A stretch of 41,056 nucleotides of DNA, taken from assembly GCA_022712975.1 (NCBI GenBank), contig JAFLJO010000008.1:1-41056 (forward strand), given 5' to 3'. Origin of the DNA: Desulfocapsa sp. (lineage in GTDB: Bacteria > Desulfobacterota > Desulfobulbia > Desulfobulbales > Desulfocapsaceae). A program made the translations under genes and the position numbers. The first letter of the stretch is position 1; each line of letters begins with the position of its first letter. The notes below the pieces were generated by a model. The model saw nothing but the letters and a program-made list of their open reading frames with translations, had not been told where the DNA came from and searched no databases. Positions 1 to 8,236 of the stretch are shown piece after piece.

Positions 1-365
1 TTGGTCAGATTGAAAAAGCCGACCGATCGGATGCCAAAGTCTGCATCAAAGACTCGGAACAGCTGCAGGACAAGATTAAAAAACTAAAAGCCGAGGTTGA
101 TCAGTTGAATGATCTTGAACGGCAGATATTAAAAAAGACCGATCAGCAAATATCCCTGACCGACCCGGATGCGCGCTCCATGGCCACCAGCGGGCGGGGC
201 AGTGGTATGGTGGCTTATAATGTGCAGAGTGCCGTAGATACAAAACATCATCTCATTGTCGCCCATGAGGTCACCAATGTGGGACAGGATCGATCGGCTT
301 TGTTTGACATGTCTAAAAAAGCCCAAAGCATCATAGGCGGAGAAACCCTGGAGGTGGTGGCCGAC
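1..365 (+). mobile_element. IS1182-like transposase fragment (5' end outside window, 3' end lost)
   Basis: The frame that starts at base 3 is open from the window edge and reads as the middle of an IS1182-family transposase. The helical linker is followed by the conserved stretch ISLTDPDARSM, then YNVQSAVDTKHHLIVAHEV and finally LEVVAD. In the family this last motif is normally followed by a conserved Arg-Gly-Tyr-Tyr segment and the catalytic C-terminal part; here the similarity stops at about base 365 and RecN sequence takes over. The element therefore lacks its own end and inverted repeat on this side and cannot be an intact insertion sequence. The family call is from recalled motif similarity; the loss of the end is seen directly. 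Confidence 0.8.
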
Positions 366-854
366 CATGATCAGGATATAACCGCTTTTCGACAGGGGGG
401 CTGGGATAAAGTGGAATTCTTTTTCTCAGCAAATCCGGGTGAGCCTCCACGTCCTCTGGTCAAAGTGGCATCGGGTGGCGAACTGTCCCGTTTGATGCTT
501 GCCTTTAAGTGTTTGCTTGCTAAAAAAGATATGGTGGAAACAGTTATTTTTGATGAAGTAGATGCTGGAATTGGTGGAGAAGCAGCAGAGGCAGTGGCGA
601 GAAAAATTCAGGAACTCTCAACCCACCACCAGGTGTTTTGTATCACCCATTTGCCGCAAATAGCAGCTCGTGGGAATACCCATTTTCTTGTTGAAAAAGG
701 TGTTGAAAACGGGCGTACTCAGTCAGGGATAAATCTGCTGTCACCCAATCAGCGTGTTGATGAAGTTAGCAGAATGCTCGCTGGTGAGTCAGTGTCTGAT
801 CAAACAAGGGCTTGGGCGAAAGAACTTTTGGAAAAAGGAAGGGCAGCAGCATGA
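366..854 (+). pseudogene. recN: recN 3' part (DNA repair ATPase RecN), 5' end replaced by transposase sequence
   Basis: RecN is an SMC-like ATPase used in double-strand-break repair. Only the C-terminal ATPase half-site is present: VEFFFSANPGE, the ABC signature VASGGELSRLMLAFK, the Walker B VIFDEVDAGIGG and the switch histidine CITHLPQIAA. The N-terminal Walker A and the long coiled coil, about 380 residues in the family, are absent. The reading frame runs unbroken from the transposase fragment into recN, giving a chimeric ORF open from base 3 to 854. Without Walker A it cannot be a normal RecN. The stop overlaps the next start (ATGA), so this piece may still matter for translating the downstream gene. 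Confidence 0.85.
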
Positions 855-1882
855 AACACAAAACAGCACTTGCTCTTTTTTCAGGTGGTTTGGACTCCAT
901 CCTTGCTGTAAAGCTGGTGGCATCTTTGGGGGTACGGGTTCTCGCTGTGAAATTTGTAACCCCTTTTTTTGACTATGAATTGCTTGAGGATCCTGAAAAA
1001 TACAAGCAGGAGATCATGGATAGATATGGAATTGAAGTGATCCTTCACGATCTCAGTCATAACTATCTTGATTTACTACATAAGCCATCACATGGATTTG
1101 GGAAAAACTTTAATCCATGTATTGATTGTAAGATTCTTATGTGTAGTCGTGCAAGGGAGATGATGACAGAATACGGAGCATCTTTTTTAATAAGCGGTGA
1201 AGTAATCGGGCAGCGCCCCATGTCTCAACGACGTGATACTTTACGGGTTATAGAACGTGATTCCGGCAACGATGGACTCTTGCTGCGCCCACTTTCAGCT
1301 AAACTAATGGATCCTACAAAAGCTGAAACAGAAGGGTGGATTGATCGGGAGAAACTTCTTAATTTTAGTGGTCGAGGTCGTTCCCGGCAGATACAATTAG
1401 CAAAAGAATACGGCATAGTCGATTTTCCGACACCGGCTGGTGGTTGTATCCTTGCTGATCCGATTCTCAGCACAAGGATAGAAAAAATTTATCAGGGCGA
1501 TTTTGTTATTAAAGCTGAAGATATAAGTGTGACAGATATTCGACTACTTCTTCTGGGTCGGCAGTTTTTGTTGCCCGAAGGGGCATGGCTGGTGTTAGGG
1601 CGTAATGAGAAAGAAAATTGTAAGATTGAGAGCTTAGCAGAAGAGAACGATATTTTACTGCATATGCCGCATCGCCCCGGACCGACAGCTTTATTACGTG
1701 GAGTGAAGACACATTCTTCTGCCGATATAGATGATAATGCTGAAGTGCTGCAGAATGCGGCAGGTTTAGTAGTACGTTATGGGAAAAAAGTAAAAGAAGG
1801 TGCCCCAGGTGCTATTGTTGAATTTCGTAGAGCAGGGAAAATATTTTTCTCCACAATTCAACCTTTAAGTGATCAGTGTTGA
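851..1882 (+). CDS. ThiI-like PP-loop tRNA 4-thiouridine synthase family protein
   Basis: A 343-residue PP-loop ATPase. The start at 851 is chosen because it overlaps the recN stop as ATGA and follows a GGAAGGG ribosome site. The adenylation loop SGGLDS lies at residues 9-14. Cysteine pairs and a later cysteine that could hold a thiolation site or Fe-S cluster are visible in NPCIDCK and in PAGGCILADP. The C-terminal third, with LLLGRQFLLPEGAWLVLGR and HRPGPTALLRG, resembles the NFACT-R-type RNA-binding domain found attached to such ThiI-like enzymes. The expected role is sulfur transfer to tRNA uridine. The exact modified base cannot be told from sequence alone. No rhodanese or THUMP domain is seen, so it is not a canonical ThiI. 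Confidence 0.75.
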   Translation: MKHKTALALFSGGLDSILAVKLVASLGVRVLAVKFVTPFFDYELLEDPEKYKQEIMDRYGIEVILHDLSHNYLDLLHKPSHGFGKNFNPCIDCKILMCSRAREMMTEYGASFLISGEVIGQRPMSQRRDTLRVIERDSGNDGLLLRPLSAKLMDPTKAETEGWIDREKLLNFSGRGRSRQIQLAKEYGIVDFPTPAGGCILADPILSTRIEKIYQGDFVIKAEDISVTDIRLLLLGRQFLLPEGAWLVLGRNEKENCKIESLAEENDILLHMPHRPGPTALLRGVKTHSSADIDDNAEVLQNAAGLVVRYGKKVKEGAPGAIVEFRRAGKIFFSTIQPLSDQC

Positions 1883-1893
1883 ATAACTTGTGA

Positions 1894-2053
1894 CCGAAAT
1901 GGGTTCATCATGATATAGAAGAAGTGCGTCGAGATGTACTTTGTCAATAGAAAGGTTTTCAGGTAAATGCGTATAATGAGTAAATCAGCACGTATCCTTG
2001 GAGTATCAATGTTGGGCATGTGTTTTGACGGTCGCGGTGCTGCTCAAGCTTAA
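1894..2053 (+). pseudogene. Degraded 3' end of a polyprenyl-phosphate sugar transferase
   Basis: Reading forward, the gap before cooC contains IEEVRRDV (1915-1938), then in the next frame YFVNRKVFR, a TAA at 1964, MRIMSKSARIL and finally FDGRGAAQA with a stop at 2051-2053. This order resembles the C-terminal tail of bacterial sugar transferases (YEE-x-RRD, then Y-x-x-N, then a K-x-x-R helix, then GRGA). The final FDGRGA matches the last codons of the intact sugar transferase at 25233, which sits in the same convergent position beside the other cooC copy. A frameshift and an in-frame stop show it is dead. The FDGRGA match at the shared position is firm; the longer alignment is my inference. 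Confidence 0.45.
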
Positions 2054-2808
2054 GCTTGTTGAATGAGAGCATCCATAAGTATTTTCGGTGCATTTCCTGC
2101 CGCATCATCAAGAGTGTTGACCGGGGTTTCCCGGCGCTCTGCTTGTCTGATCTCCTTTGAATCTTTGAAAAAGGCTATCGGACGAGTTCCCAGGCCTGTT
2201 TCAAGAAAAGTTTTATCCTCTTCATTTGTCACCAGATTCCCGACAAAGCTGATTGCAGGAATTTTCACATCCTGTGCCAGCTTCTGTACTTTTAACGCAG
2301 TTCGGATTGAAGACTTGGAAGGGATCACCACAATCAAAAGATGATCAATTCCTGCAATGGTTCCGCGCCCCAGATGCTCAACACCTGCTTCCATATCAAG
2401 TAGCACAACTTGATTTTCTGCGAGCAGAAGCTTGGTTAGCATTCTTCGCAAAACATTGTTTTCAGGGCAGGCACAGCCTTTATCTCCTGTCTGAATAGCA
2501 CCAAGCACCATAAGTTTCATTCCATCATGGTCGTGCATAAAGTCAACAAGGAGATCATTCACTTCCGGATTTATATTGTACATGGGAGAACCTTCGGTCT
2601 TCCCTGAACGTTCAACCAGGAGTTTGGTCATATCAGCAATGGGACGGATCTTCTCAGGGTTTGCAACGCCCAAGGTTTCAGCCATATGAGGGCTTGGGTC
2701 TGCATCAATGATAAGCACATCTTTGCCACTCTTTTTAAATTCTCCGGCAAGAAGTGCCATGATGGTGGTTTTCCCAACTCCGCCTTTTCCGCTGATTGCT
2801 ATTTTCAT
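2050..2808 (-). CDS. cooC: CooC-type nickel-insertion ATPase, copy 1
   Basis: A 252-residue MinD/CooC-type P-loop ATPase. The deviant Walker A GKGGVGKT is at residues 7-14, DADPSPHMAETLG follows beta-2, and the CxC pair is C112/C114 in GCACPEN, the metal-binding signature of CooC proteins that mature Ni-Fe carbon monoxide dehydrogenase. The start at 2808 is preferred over the upstream one because AAGGGGAA lies just before it and the protein then begins directly at beta-1. No CODH gene is in the window, so the partner is unknown. It is divergent from the BI-1 gene, with about 114 bp of shared upstream DNA. It forms one end of the inverted duplication, and its twin is at 24420. Confidence 0.85.
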   Translation of the reverse strand: MKIAISGKGGVGKTTIMALLAGEFKKSGKDVLIIDADPSPHMAETLGVANPEKIRPIADMTKLLVERSGKTEGSPMYNINPEVNDLLVDFMHDHDGMKLMVLGAIQTGDKGCACPENNVLRRMLTKLLLAENQVVLLDMEAGVEHLGRGTIAGIDHLLIVVIPSKSSIRTALKVQKLAQDVKIPAISFVGNLVTNEEDKTFLETGLGTRPIAFFKDSKEIRQAERRETPVNTLDDAAGNAPKILMDALIQQA

Positions 2809-2922
2809 CGCTTTTCCCCTTACGAAAACTGTTTTTCTTGCAAGACACACCATAATGGTTATATCTTATCAGGGTATGTAGCGTATTTTGAATATTGCGT
2901 AAACTAAAATTGGAGTTTAAAT
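2809..2922. promoter_or_regulatory. Divergent promoter region between cooC and BI-1 gene, copy 1
   Basis: This spacer separates two divergently read genes and must hold both 5' ends. The part next to the BI-1 gene (GCGTAAACTAAAATTGGAG) is identical in copy 2, while the middle has changed more, which suggests constraint on the BI-1 side. The BI-1 ribosome site GGAG and the cooC site AGGGGAA are visible. I could not place convincing -35/-10 boxes. Confidence 0.4.
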
Positions 2923-3633
2923 ATGGATCATGTAAGTAATCAACAAATAACTCTTAGTCAGGCAAGACAGGAAGCCTCGACTGTTTTTCTGGCAAAAGTT
3001 TTTAACTGGATGGCCATAGGGCTTGGAATTACAGGTGTTATTGCCTGGTTCACAGCATCAAGCGGGCTTGCGGCACAGCTGGTTCAGGGGTCGATGTTTT
3101 GGATTCTTATCATTGCACAGCTTGGACTGGTTTTTTATCTTTCCGCACGAATTGAAAAAATTCAACCAGGAACAGCCACAGGATTATTTCTGGGCTATGC
3201 AGCACTGAACGGGCTTACCTTGTCCATGGTGTTTCTTGCTTATACCGGCTCTTCTATTGCCGCTACATTCTTTATTACTGCAGGAATGTTCGGAGCCATG
3301 GCTGTTTACGGGCTTGTCACTAAGCGTGATCTTTCAGGGATGGGATCGTTTCTTTTTATGGGGCTGATTGGAATTATCATTGCCTCAGTGGTTAATATAT
3401 TCCTTAATAGTTCTTCTCTCTATTGGGCAATTTCCCTTATCGGTGTTTTTATTTTTGTAGGTCTTACTGCCTATGATGTACAAAAGATCAAGAAAATAGG
3501 CGAAGACGGAATCATGCAACAGGGTGAAGGTGCAATCCAAAAAGGTGCCGTCATGGGTGCTCTTGCATTGTACCTTGATTTCATAAATCTTTTTCTTATG
3601 CTGCTTCGGTTCTTTGGTGGTAACAGAAACTAG
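2923..3633 (+). CDS. BAX inhibitor-1 / YccA-family membrane protein, copy 1
   Basis: A 236-residue protein with about seven hydrophobic segments after a short soluble N-terminus. The family hallmarks are visible: GLTAYDVQKIKKIG near residue 180 and a final helix with ALALYLDFINLFLMLLRFFGG, matching bacterial BI-1 proteins such as YccA and YbhL. These are inner-membrane channels or pores; some bind the FtsH protease or leak calcium. The length is normal. GGAG lies nine bases before the ATG. A strong terminator follows at 3659-3695, so the gene is probably its own transcription unit, separate from coaBC. The copy at 23593 differs at about nine residues, clustered around residues 60-70. Confidence 0.9.
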   Translation: MDHVSNQQITLSQARQEASTVFLAKVFNWMAIGLGITGVIAWFTASSGLAAQLVQGSMFWILIIAQLGLVFYLSARIEKIQPGTATGLFLGYAALNGLTLSMVFLAYTGSSIAATFFITAGMFGAMAVYGLVTKRDLSGMGSFLFMGLIGIIIASVVNIFLNSSSLYWAISLIGVFIFVGLTAYDVQKIKKIGEDGIMQQGEGAIQKGAVMGALALYLDFINLFLMLLRFFGGNRN

Positions 3634-3658
3634 ATTTTTGATTCACATGACTATTACG

Positions 3659-3695
3659 AGCATGATCCGCAGTAGGCGGATCATGCTTTTTTTTT
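3659..3695 (+). terminator. Rho-independent terminator after BI-1 copy 1
   Basis: A perfect 12-bp stem (AGCATGATCCGC pairing with GCGGATCATGCT) with a 5-base loop runs straight into nine T residues. It lies 26 bases after the BI-1 stop and ends before the coaBC start. It is conserved in the second copy. Confidence 0.9.
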
Positions 3696-3724
3696 AAGTT
3701 TTCTTTTTGAGATGAGCCAGGGCT

Positions 3725-4939
3725 ATGAGCAATACCTTTTGTGGAGAAAAAATCGTTGTAGGAGTTACCGGTTCTATTGCAGCATTTAAGGTTGCAGGTT
3801 GGGTGAGTAGTCTTGCCAAAGAAGGTGCGGACGTACGAGTTGTTATGACTGAATCCGCTTGTCGACTGGTCACACCACTGACCTTTGCTGCTTTATCCGG
3901 GAATCCGGTGCTGACGGACATGTTTGCTGCCGAGGAGGCGCATTCAATTTCTCATATTCAACTGGGTAGTGAAGCAGATTTAGTACTAATTGCCCCAGCA
4001 ACAGCCAATACCATAGCCAGGATCGCCCATGGCTTTGGTGATGATTTACTCACAACCACTGTCTTAGCCGCATCTTGTCAGGTTCTTGTTGCCCCTGCAA
4101 TGAACAGTGCAATGCTTCTTAACCCTGCAACAAAAAAGAATATACAACTGTTAAAGGAGCTTGGGCATGAAGTAATAGAGCCGGTATCCGGTCAAATGGC
4201 ATGTAAAACAGATGGGCCGGGGCGACTTCCGGAATGGGATGATGTACGGGAACAACTCCTTGCATCTCTTGTTGAACAGGATTTGCAAGGTGAAAAGATT
4301 CTTATTACTGCAGGTCCCACCAGGGAAGCCCTGGATCCTGCAAGATTTCTCAGCAACCGGTCATCAGGGAAGATGGGTTACGCACTGGCCCGGACTGCAA
4401 AGAGGCGAGGTGCAGATGTGTTGCTCGTTAGCGGGCCGACACCACTTCCAACCCCCCATGGCGTGAAACGACTTGATATTCAGACGGCAGAAGAGATGCA
4501 TTCTACTGTAGTGGAAAGTTGTCAGGATATGTCAGTGATTATTAAAGCTGCCGCAGTGAGCGATTTCTGTCCCGAACACATAAAGGCAGACAAAGTTAAA
4601 AAAGAAGATGCAGAGTTTGTTCTTAAATTGAAACAAACCCCGGATATTCTGAAAGAGTTGGGTGAAAACAAAGATAAACATGGCTATCTTCTGGTTGGTT
4701 TTGCGGCTGAAAGCTGTGATCACCGCGCAGCAGGAAAAAAGAAACTCATTAAAAAGAATCTTGACTTGATCGCCATTAATGATATCAGTGGAGAAAATAG
4801 TGGCTTTGAGGCAGATACCAATGAAGTAACCCTGTTGGATAGCACGGGTTTTACAGAGCTGCCACTGAGTAGTAAAGAAAAAACTGCCAACCTGATTCTC
4901 GATAAAGTTATAGCTCTTCTCGCCCGGAAAAAGGATTAA
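3725..4939 (+). CDS. coaBC: Bifunctional CoaBC: phosphopantothenoylcysteine decarboxylase / phosphopantothenate-cysteine ligase
   Basis: A 404-residue bifunctional enzyme of coenzyme A synthesis. It couples 4'-phosphopantothenate to cysteine with CTP and decarboxylates the product with FMN. The N-terminal flavoprotein domain shows the catalytic His in ISHIQLG, the substrate clamp PAMN (VAPAMNSAM), and the active-site Cys region MACKTDGPGRLPE. From about residue 187 the CoaB ligase domain begins with ITAGPTREALDPARFLSNRSSGKMG cut short here as ITAGPTREALDP, then KAAAVSDF and the lysine motif KADKVKK. The length is normal and the frame is intact, unlike the second copy at 22287, so this copy must supply the activity. 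The MFS gene follows after 20 bases. coaX, an earlier step of the pathway, is 2.2 kb downstream. Confidence 0.95.
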   Translation: MSNTFCGEKIVVGVTGSIAAFKVAGWVSSLAKEGADVRVVMTESACRLVTPLTFAALSGNPVLTDMFAAEEAHSISHIQLGSEADLVLIAPATANTIARIAHGFGDDLLTTTVLAASCQVLVAPAMNSAMLLNPATKKNIQLLKELGHEVIEPVSGQMACKTDGPGRLPEWDDVREQLLASLVEQDLQGEKILITAGPTREALDPARFLSNRSSGKMGYALARTAKRRGADVLLVSGPTPLPTPHGVKRLDIQTAEEMHSTVVESCQDMSVIIKAAAVSDFCPEHIKADKVKKEDAEFVLKLKQTPDILKELGENKDKHGYLLVGFAAESCDHRAAGKKKLIKKNLDLIAINDISGENSGFEADTNEVTLLDSTGFTELPLSSKEKTANLILDKVIALLARKKD

Positions 4940-4959
4940 GGATCCTCTTCATTATAAAC

Positions 4960-6156
4960 ATGACTTCAAAAGAACGTTCCATACTTAAAGTGACCTGTTT
5001 TGGTCATTTTATGAGCCATTTTAATATGCTGGTGTTTCCGGCCGTACTTTTGCCACTCACTATCCAAATGGGTATGGATATGGGGCAGGTTCTGGCACTG
5101 TCTTTCTGGATGTACCTCCTGTTTGGATTGACAGCACTTCCCTGGGGGCTGCTTGCCGATCGTTTCGGAGCAAAACCCTTACTCTTTTTATTTCATATTG
5201 GGGCAGGCTTGTGTGGTTTTCTTGCTGCTGTAAATGTTGGGAATCCTTTTGTATTTAGCCTCTGTCTTGCAGGTATTGGGATCTTTTCAGGGATTTATCA
5301 TCCTGTGGGACTTGGCTGGATAGCCAAAGAGTTTGAAAATACGAGCCAGGGTATGGCTTACAATGGGATGTTTGGAAACCTTGGCCTGGCCACAGCTCCT
5401 CTTTTAGCAGGAATTGTGAATTATTTCTGGGGGGTGGAAGCTGTTTATATGGTGCTGGGTTTCGCTAATATAAGTGGAATTATTCTGCTTTGTTTTGCTC
5501 GAAATGGTAACGTTGTCAAAACAGCAGTTACAAGTGCTTTAAAGGCCAAACAATCAATCATTCCTTTTCTTATTCTTCTGGTTGCCATGATGCTTGGCGG
5601 GGTTGTGTACCGTGCCACCACCATTACGTTACCCGCCTACTTTGAACTACGGAATCAGGGTCTTTATCAGAGTTTTATGGCAATTGCAGGCCAAGGTGGT
5701 TCAGCTAATGTTTTTGCCACGCTCATTACATCATTTATTTATCTGGTGGGGATGGCTGGGCAATATTATGGCGGCAGGGTGGGGCAGTCAGTTGATCTTG
5801 GTAAAGGCTATCTGGTCTTTCATCTGATTACTATTCCCGCAGTACTTGCTATGGCTGTAACATCCAATATGCCACTGGTTGTTTTTGCCATGATCCACTC
5901 ATTTTTTCTTCTTGGTATGCAGCCTCTGGAAAACACACTGGTTGCAAGACTCAGCCCGCCTAAATTACTTAGCTCGGCCTACGGGCTAAAGTTTATCCTG
6001 ACTTTTGGTGTTGGAGCACTCAGTGTGAATATGGTTCCTTTTATTAAGGCAAACTATGGTTTTGGCGGAGTGTATGTTGGCTTGGCTCTTGTTTCCACAA
6101 CTTTGGTTGGTGTAATAGTCCTGCTTAATCACTATCGCAAACCGGAAATCGTATAG
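4960..6156 (+). CDS. MFS transporter, copy 1
   Basis: A 398-residue major facilitator protein with about 12 hydrophobic segments. The loop between segments 2 and 3 carries the family signature as GLLADRFGAKPLL, and GIYHPVGLGWIAKEF resembles the fosmidomycin-resistance/Fsr branch, where a conserved G-x-x-HP motif is typical. That suggests an exporter or small-molecule carrier in the inner membrane; the substrate cannot be inferred. It begins 20 bases after coaBC and is likely cotranscribed with it. The twin at 21070 differs at roughly 30-35 residues, the most diverged gene pair of the duplication. The homology between copies ends about 16 bases past its stop codon, at 6172. Confidence 0.85.
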   Translation: MTSKERSILKVTCFGHFMSHFNMLVFPAVLLPLTIQMGMDMGQVLALSFWMYLLFGLTALPWGLLADRFGAKPLLFLFHIGAGLCGFLAAVNVGNPFVFSLCLAGIGIFSGIYHPVGLGWIAKEFENTSQGMAYNGMFGNLGLATAPLLAGIVNYFWGVEAVYMVLGFANISGIILLCFARNGNVVKTAVTSALKAKQSIIPFLILLVAMMLGGVVYRATTITLPAYFELRNQGLYQSFMAIAGQGGSANVFATLITSFIYLVGMAGQYYGGRVGQSVDLGKGYLVFHLITIPAVLAMAVTSNMPLVVFAMIHSFFLLGMQPLENTLVARLSPPKLLSSAYGLKFILTFGVGALSVNMVPFIKANYGFGGVYVGLALVSTTLVGVIVLLNHYRKPEIV

Positions 6157-6225
6157 CATAACTTCTTGTAGCTTTTCCCCTTTTTTCCAGCTGTCAGATG
6201 AAAGAAGAACAACGTCACATTAGTA

Positions 6226-7149
6226 TTACTGAAACAAAAGCGTTACGTTTGCACTGTCCATCAATGCATCTGTGCCATGGGGTAAAGTCAGGTTATCTTT
6301 TCCATGTCCAATTGGGAAATTCCCCCATATTGGCATGCCACTGGATTTTGTAAGCTCAAGAACCCGTTTCCAGATTTCTTCATGGAAGCGGATTTTCTCC
6401 AGACTGTCCTGATCCTGGTTTAGTGAAAAGTCACCTAAAATAATCCCGGAAGGCTGATTCAATTTTCCACAGTGCCAGAGTTGAGTAAACATCCTGTCCA
6501 GCTTGTAAAGCGGTTCGCCAACATCTTCCAGAAATAAAATACTTCCTTTCCAGTCCTGATCAATGGGCGTTGATAGTATGCTCATCAAACTGCACAAATT
6601 GCCTCCAATGAGTTTTCCATGAACAGAAGGACCATCCCGCAGGACTTCAATTTTTCCTGATTGTATAGGTTTATCCCAATTACCGGTAAGAGATGCGTAA
6701 AAGCGTTGCCGGCTTTCATTGTTGATCGAGGAAAGGCTGGTGAGCACAGGCCCATGAAGGCTAATCAGGTTATTTGTCTGATGTATTGCACAATGGAGAA
6801 TAGTAATATCTGAGAAACCAATGAGGAGTTTTTGCTCTTTTTTTATATCATCCGGGTTTAAAAAGGGGAGAATGCGTAAAGAACCAAAGCCACCACGAAG
6901 AGCCAGAAGGGCGGATATTTTCGGATCAGCCCACATCTTATGGAATTCAACAGCACGGTTAGTATCGGTGTCGGCAAGGTATCCTGTGCCCGGCCAGAGG
7001 TTCCGCGGAAGTTTTGTTTCAAAGCCCATATCTTTAAGGATGGACAGGCCTTGTTGAAGGGCAACGGTATCCTGGATTTGTCCTGCAGGGGCAATGATCC
7101 CTATGCAGTCGCCAGGTTGTAAGGATTTTGGGAAGCAGTTTCTATTCAT
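6226..7149 (-). CDS. ldcA: LD-carboxypeptidase (peptidase family S66)
   Basis: A 307-residue S66 serine peptidase that removes the terminal D-Ala from murein tetrapeptides during cell-wall recycling. It begins with PGDCIGIIAPAGQ. The nucleophile lies in GFSDIT, ALRGGFGSLRILPFL is the family's oxyanion-region motif, and the catalytic Glu/His end is seen in FLEDVGEPLYKLDRM and PIGHGKDNLTLPHG. I chose the start at 7149 because it overlaps the coaX stop by eight bases and puts the protein in register with the family; the longer frame would add 28 unlike residues. The coupling to coaX suggests one transcript, though the two functions differ. No signal peptide is seen, fitting a cytoplasmic recycling enzyme. 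Confidence 0.9.
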   Translation of the reverse strand: MNRNCFPKSLQPGDCIGIIAPAGQIQDTVALQQGLSILKDMGFETKLPRNLWPGTGYLADTDTNRAVEFHKMWADPKISALLALRGGFGSLRILPFLNPDDIKKEQKLLIGFSDITILHCAIHQTNNLISLHGPVLTSLSSINNESRQRFYASLTGNWDKPIQSGKIEVLRDGPSVHGKLIGGNLCSLMSILSTPIDQDWKGSILFLEDVGEPLYKLDRMFTQLWHCGKLNQPSGIILGDFSLNQDQDSLEKIRFHEEIWKRVLELTKSSGMPIWGNFPIGHGKDNLTLPHGTDALMDSANVTLLFQ

Positions 7150-7939
7150 CGTGGAGTTTATGGAAGAGCAAATGGAGACCATGTAAAGTGAGCATCGTGT
7201 CAACTTCTTCAATTTTTTTGCTAAACGGTGCAATTAGATGAGCCATGCCGCCAGTTGCAAGAACCTTTAATGGTTCACCTTTTGGACACAGTTCAGCACG
7301 TATTTTTTGAGTAAGTCCATCTACCATTGAGCCATAACCATTTAACACGCCACTCTTCATGGCATCAACTGTATTGCGGCCAATAACCTGTGGAGGGGGT
7401 GTTGAAATGTCAATTTGAGGGAGTTTTGCTGTACGCTTTGAGAGCGCATCAAGTGAAATAGCAAGGCCCGGTAGAATTGTTCCACCAAGATATTCACATT
7501 TTGCAGAAACGCAGTCAAAGGTAATTGCTGTGCCAAAGTCAATAATAATCAGATTTTGTTTATATCGTTCCCAGGCTGCGATTGCATTTACAAGCCTGTC
7601 TGCACCGACCTCCTCAGGATAGTCAGTTTTTATTGTTATAATATTTTTAATATTGCGTGCTGAAACTACTAAAAGAGGTTTTTTAAGATAATTTGAAAAA
7701 TAGGATCCAATACAGGAGATCCAGGCAGCTTCAAGTGCTGGTACCACGCTTGCGATTATTACACCATCAATATCCTTCTTATTGATTTGCGCCATTGAAA
7801 AGAGGGAGTGATACCGTATAGCAAGCTCGTCATTTGTTTTTTCAGGGTCGGATTTTAGTCGCCATTGACCAACTAGTTGATCTCCATCAAAAAGTCCGGT
7901 AACTGTGTGCGAATTGCCGACATCTATGGTGAAAAGCAT
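7142..7939 (-). CDS. coaX: Type III pantothenate kinase CoaX
   Basis: A 265-residue ASKHA-fold kinase catalysing the first committed step of CoA synthesis, pantothenate to 4'-phosphopantothenate. It starts with the phosphate motif MLFTIDVGNSHTVTGLF. GADRLVNAIAAWE and IIDFGTAITFDCV supply the pantothenate and ATP sites, and EYLGGTILPGLAIS and TAKLPQI complete the family set. The length is normal. Its product feeds the CoaBC enzyme encoded upstream at 3725. It overlaps ldcA by eight bases. The 297-base gap on its 5' side separates it from the divergent cutA and probably holds both promoters. Confidence 0.95.
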   Translation of the reverse strand: MLFTIDVGNSHTVTGLFDGDQLVGQWRLKSDPEKTNDELAIRYHSLFSMAQINKKDIDGVIIASVVPALEAAWISCIGSYFSNYLKKPLLVVSARNIKNIITIKTDYPEEVGADRLVNAIAAWERYKQNLIIIDFGTAITFDCVSAKCEYLGGTILPGLAISLDALSKRTAKLPQIDISTPPPQVIGRNTVDAMKSGVLNGYGSMVDGLTQKIRAELCPKGEPLKVLATGGMAHLIAPFSKKIEEVDTMLTLHGLHLLFHKLHDE

Positions 7940-8236
7940 GGGGTTTTCCTACGCGGGTTGAGTTTTTATCTTGTGAACCAGTTAGAATACCTGCTAAACT
8001 AATTCCGAAAATATGATGCCCTGCGGGCAGTAGGTGTTAGGTGTTCGGTATTAGGTTTTCGGAAACAGACATAGGAACAATTCCCATAAAAACTTTGATT
8101 TTCCGATACATAAATATGTTATTAAGAGCAGAAGCAATGAATATAAACAGTTACAGTCCAGAGTTGAAGGTAATTTGTTACCCTCGCTGAATAATTACAA
8201 TTTCATTAATATTATAAAATAAATAAATATAAAGCA
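7940..8236. promoter_or_regulatory. Intergenic region between divergent coaX and cutA
   Basis: No coding frame is supported in these 297 bases. They hold a small GC hairpin at 8017-8029 (TGCCC-TGC-GGGCA) followed at 8031-8063 by a short imperfect direct repeat of the form TTAGGTGTTCGG/TTAGGTTTTCGG, then an AT-rich stretch leading to cutA. Both coaX and cutA must start transcription here. I could not assign promoter boxes. Confidence 0.4.

Larger units (their letters stand above)
2021..6172 (+). repeat. Large inverted duplication, copy 1
   Basis: This block carries cooC, the BI-1 gene, coaBC and the MFS gene and recurs in inverted orientation at 21054-25260. On the left the match runs past the cooC stop into about 22 bases of sugar-transferase 3' end (TGTTTTGACGGTCG and on). 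On the right it ends after CATAACTTCTTGTAGC at 6172. Intergenic spacers and the BI-1 terminator match as well, so it is a DNA duplication, not two gene families. Copy 1 lacks about 45 bases present between cooC and the sugar transferase in copy 2. Confidence 0.9.
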
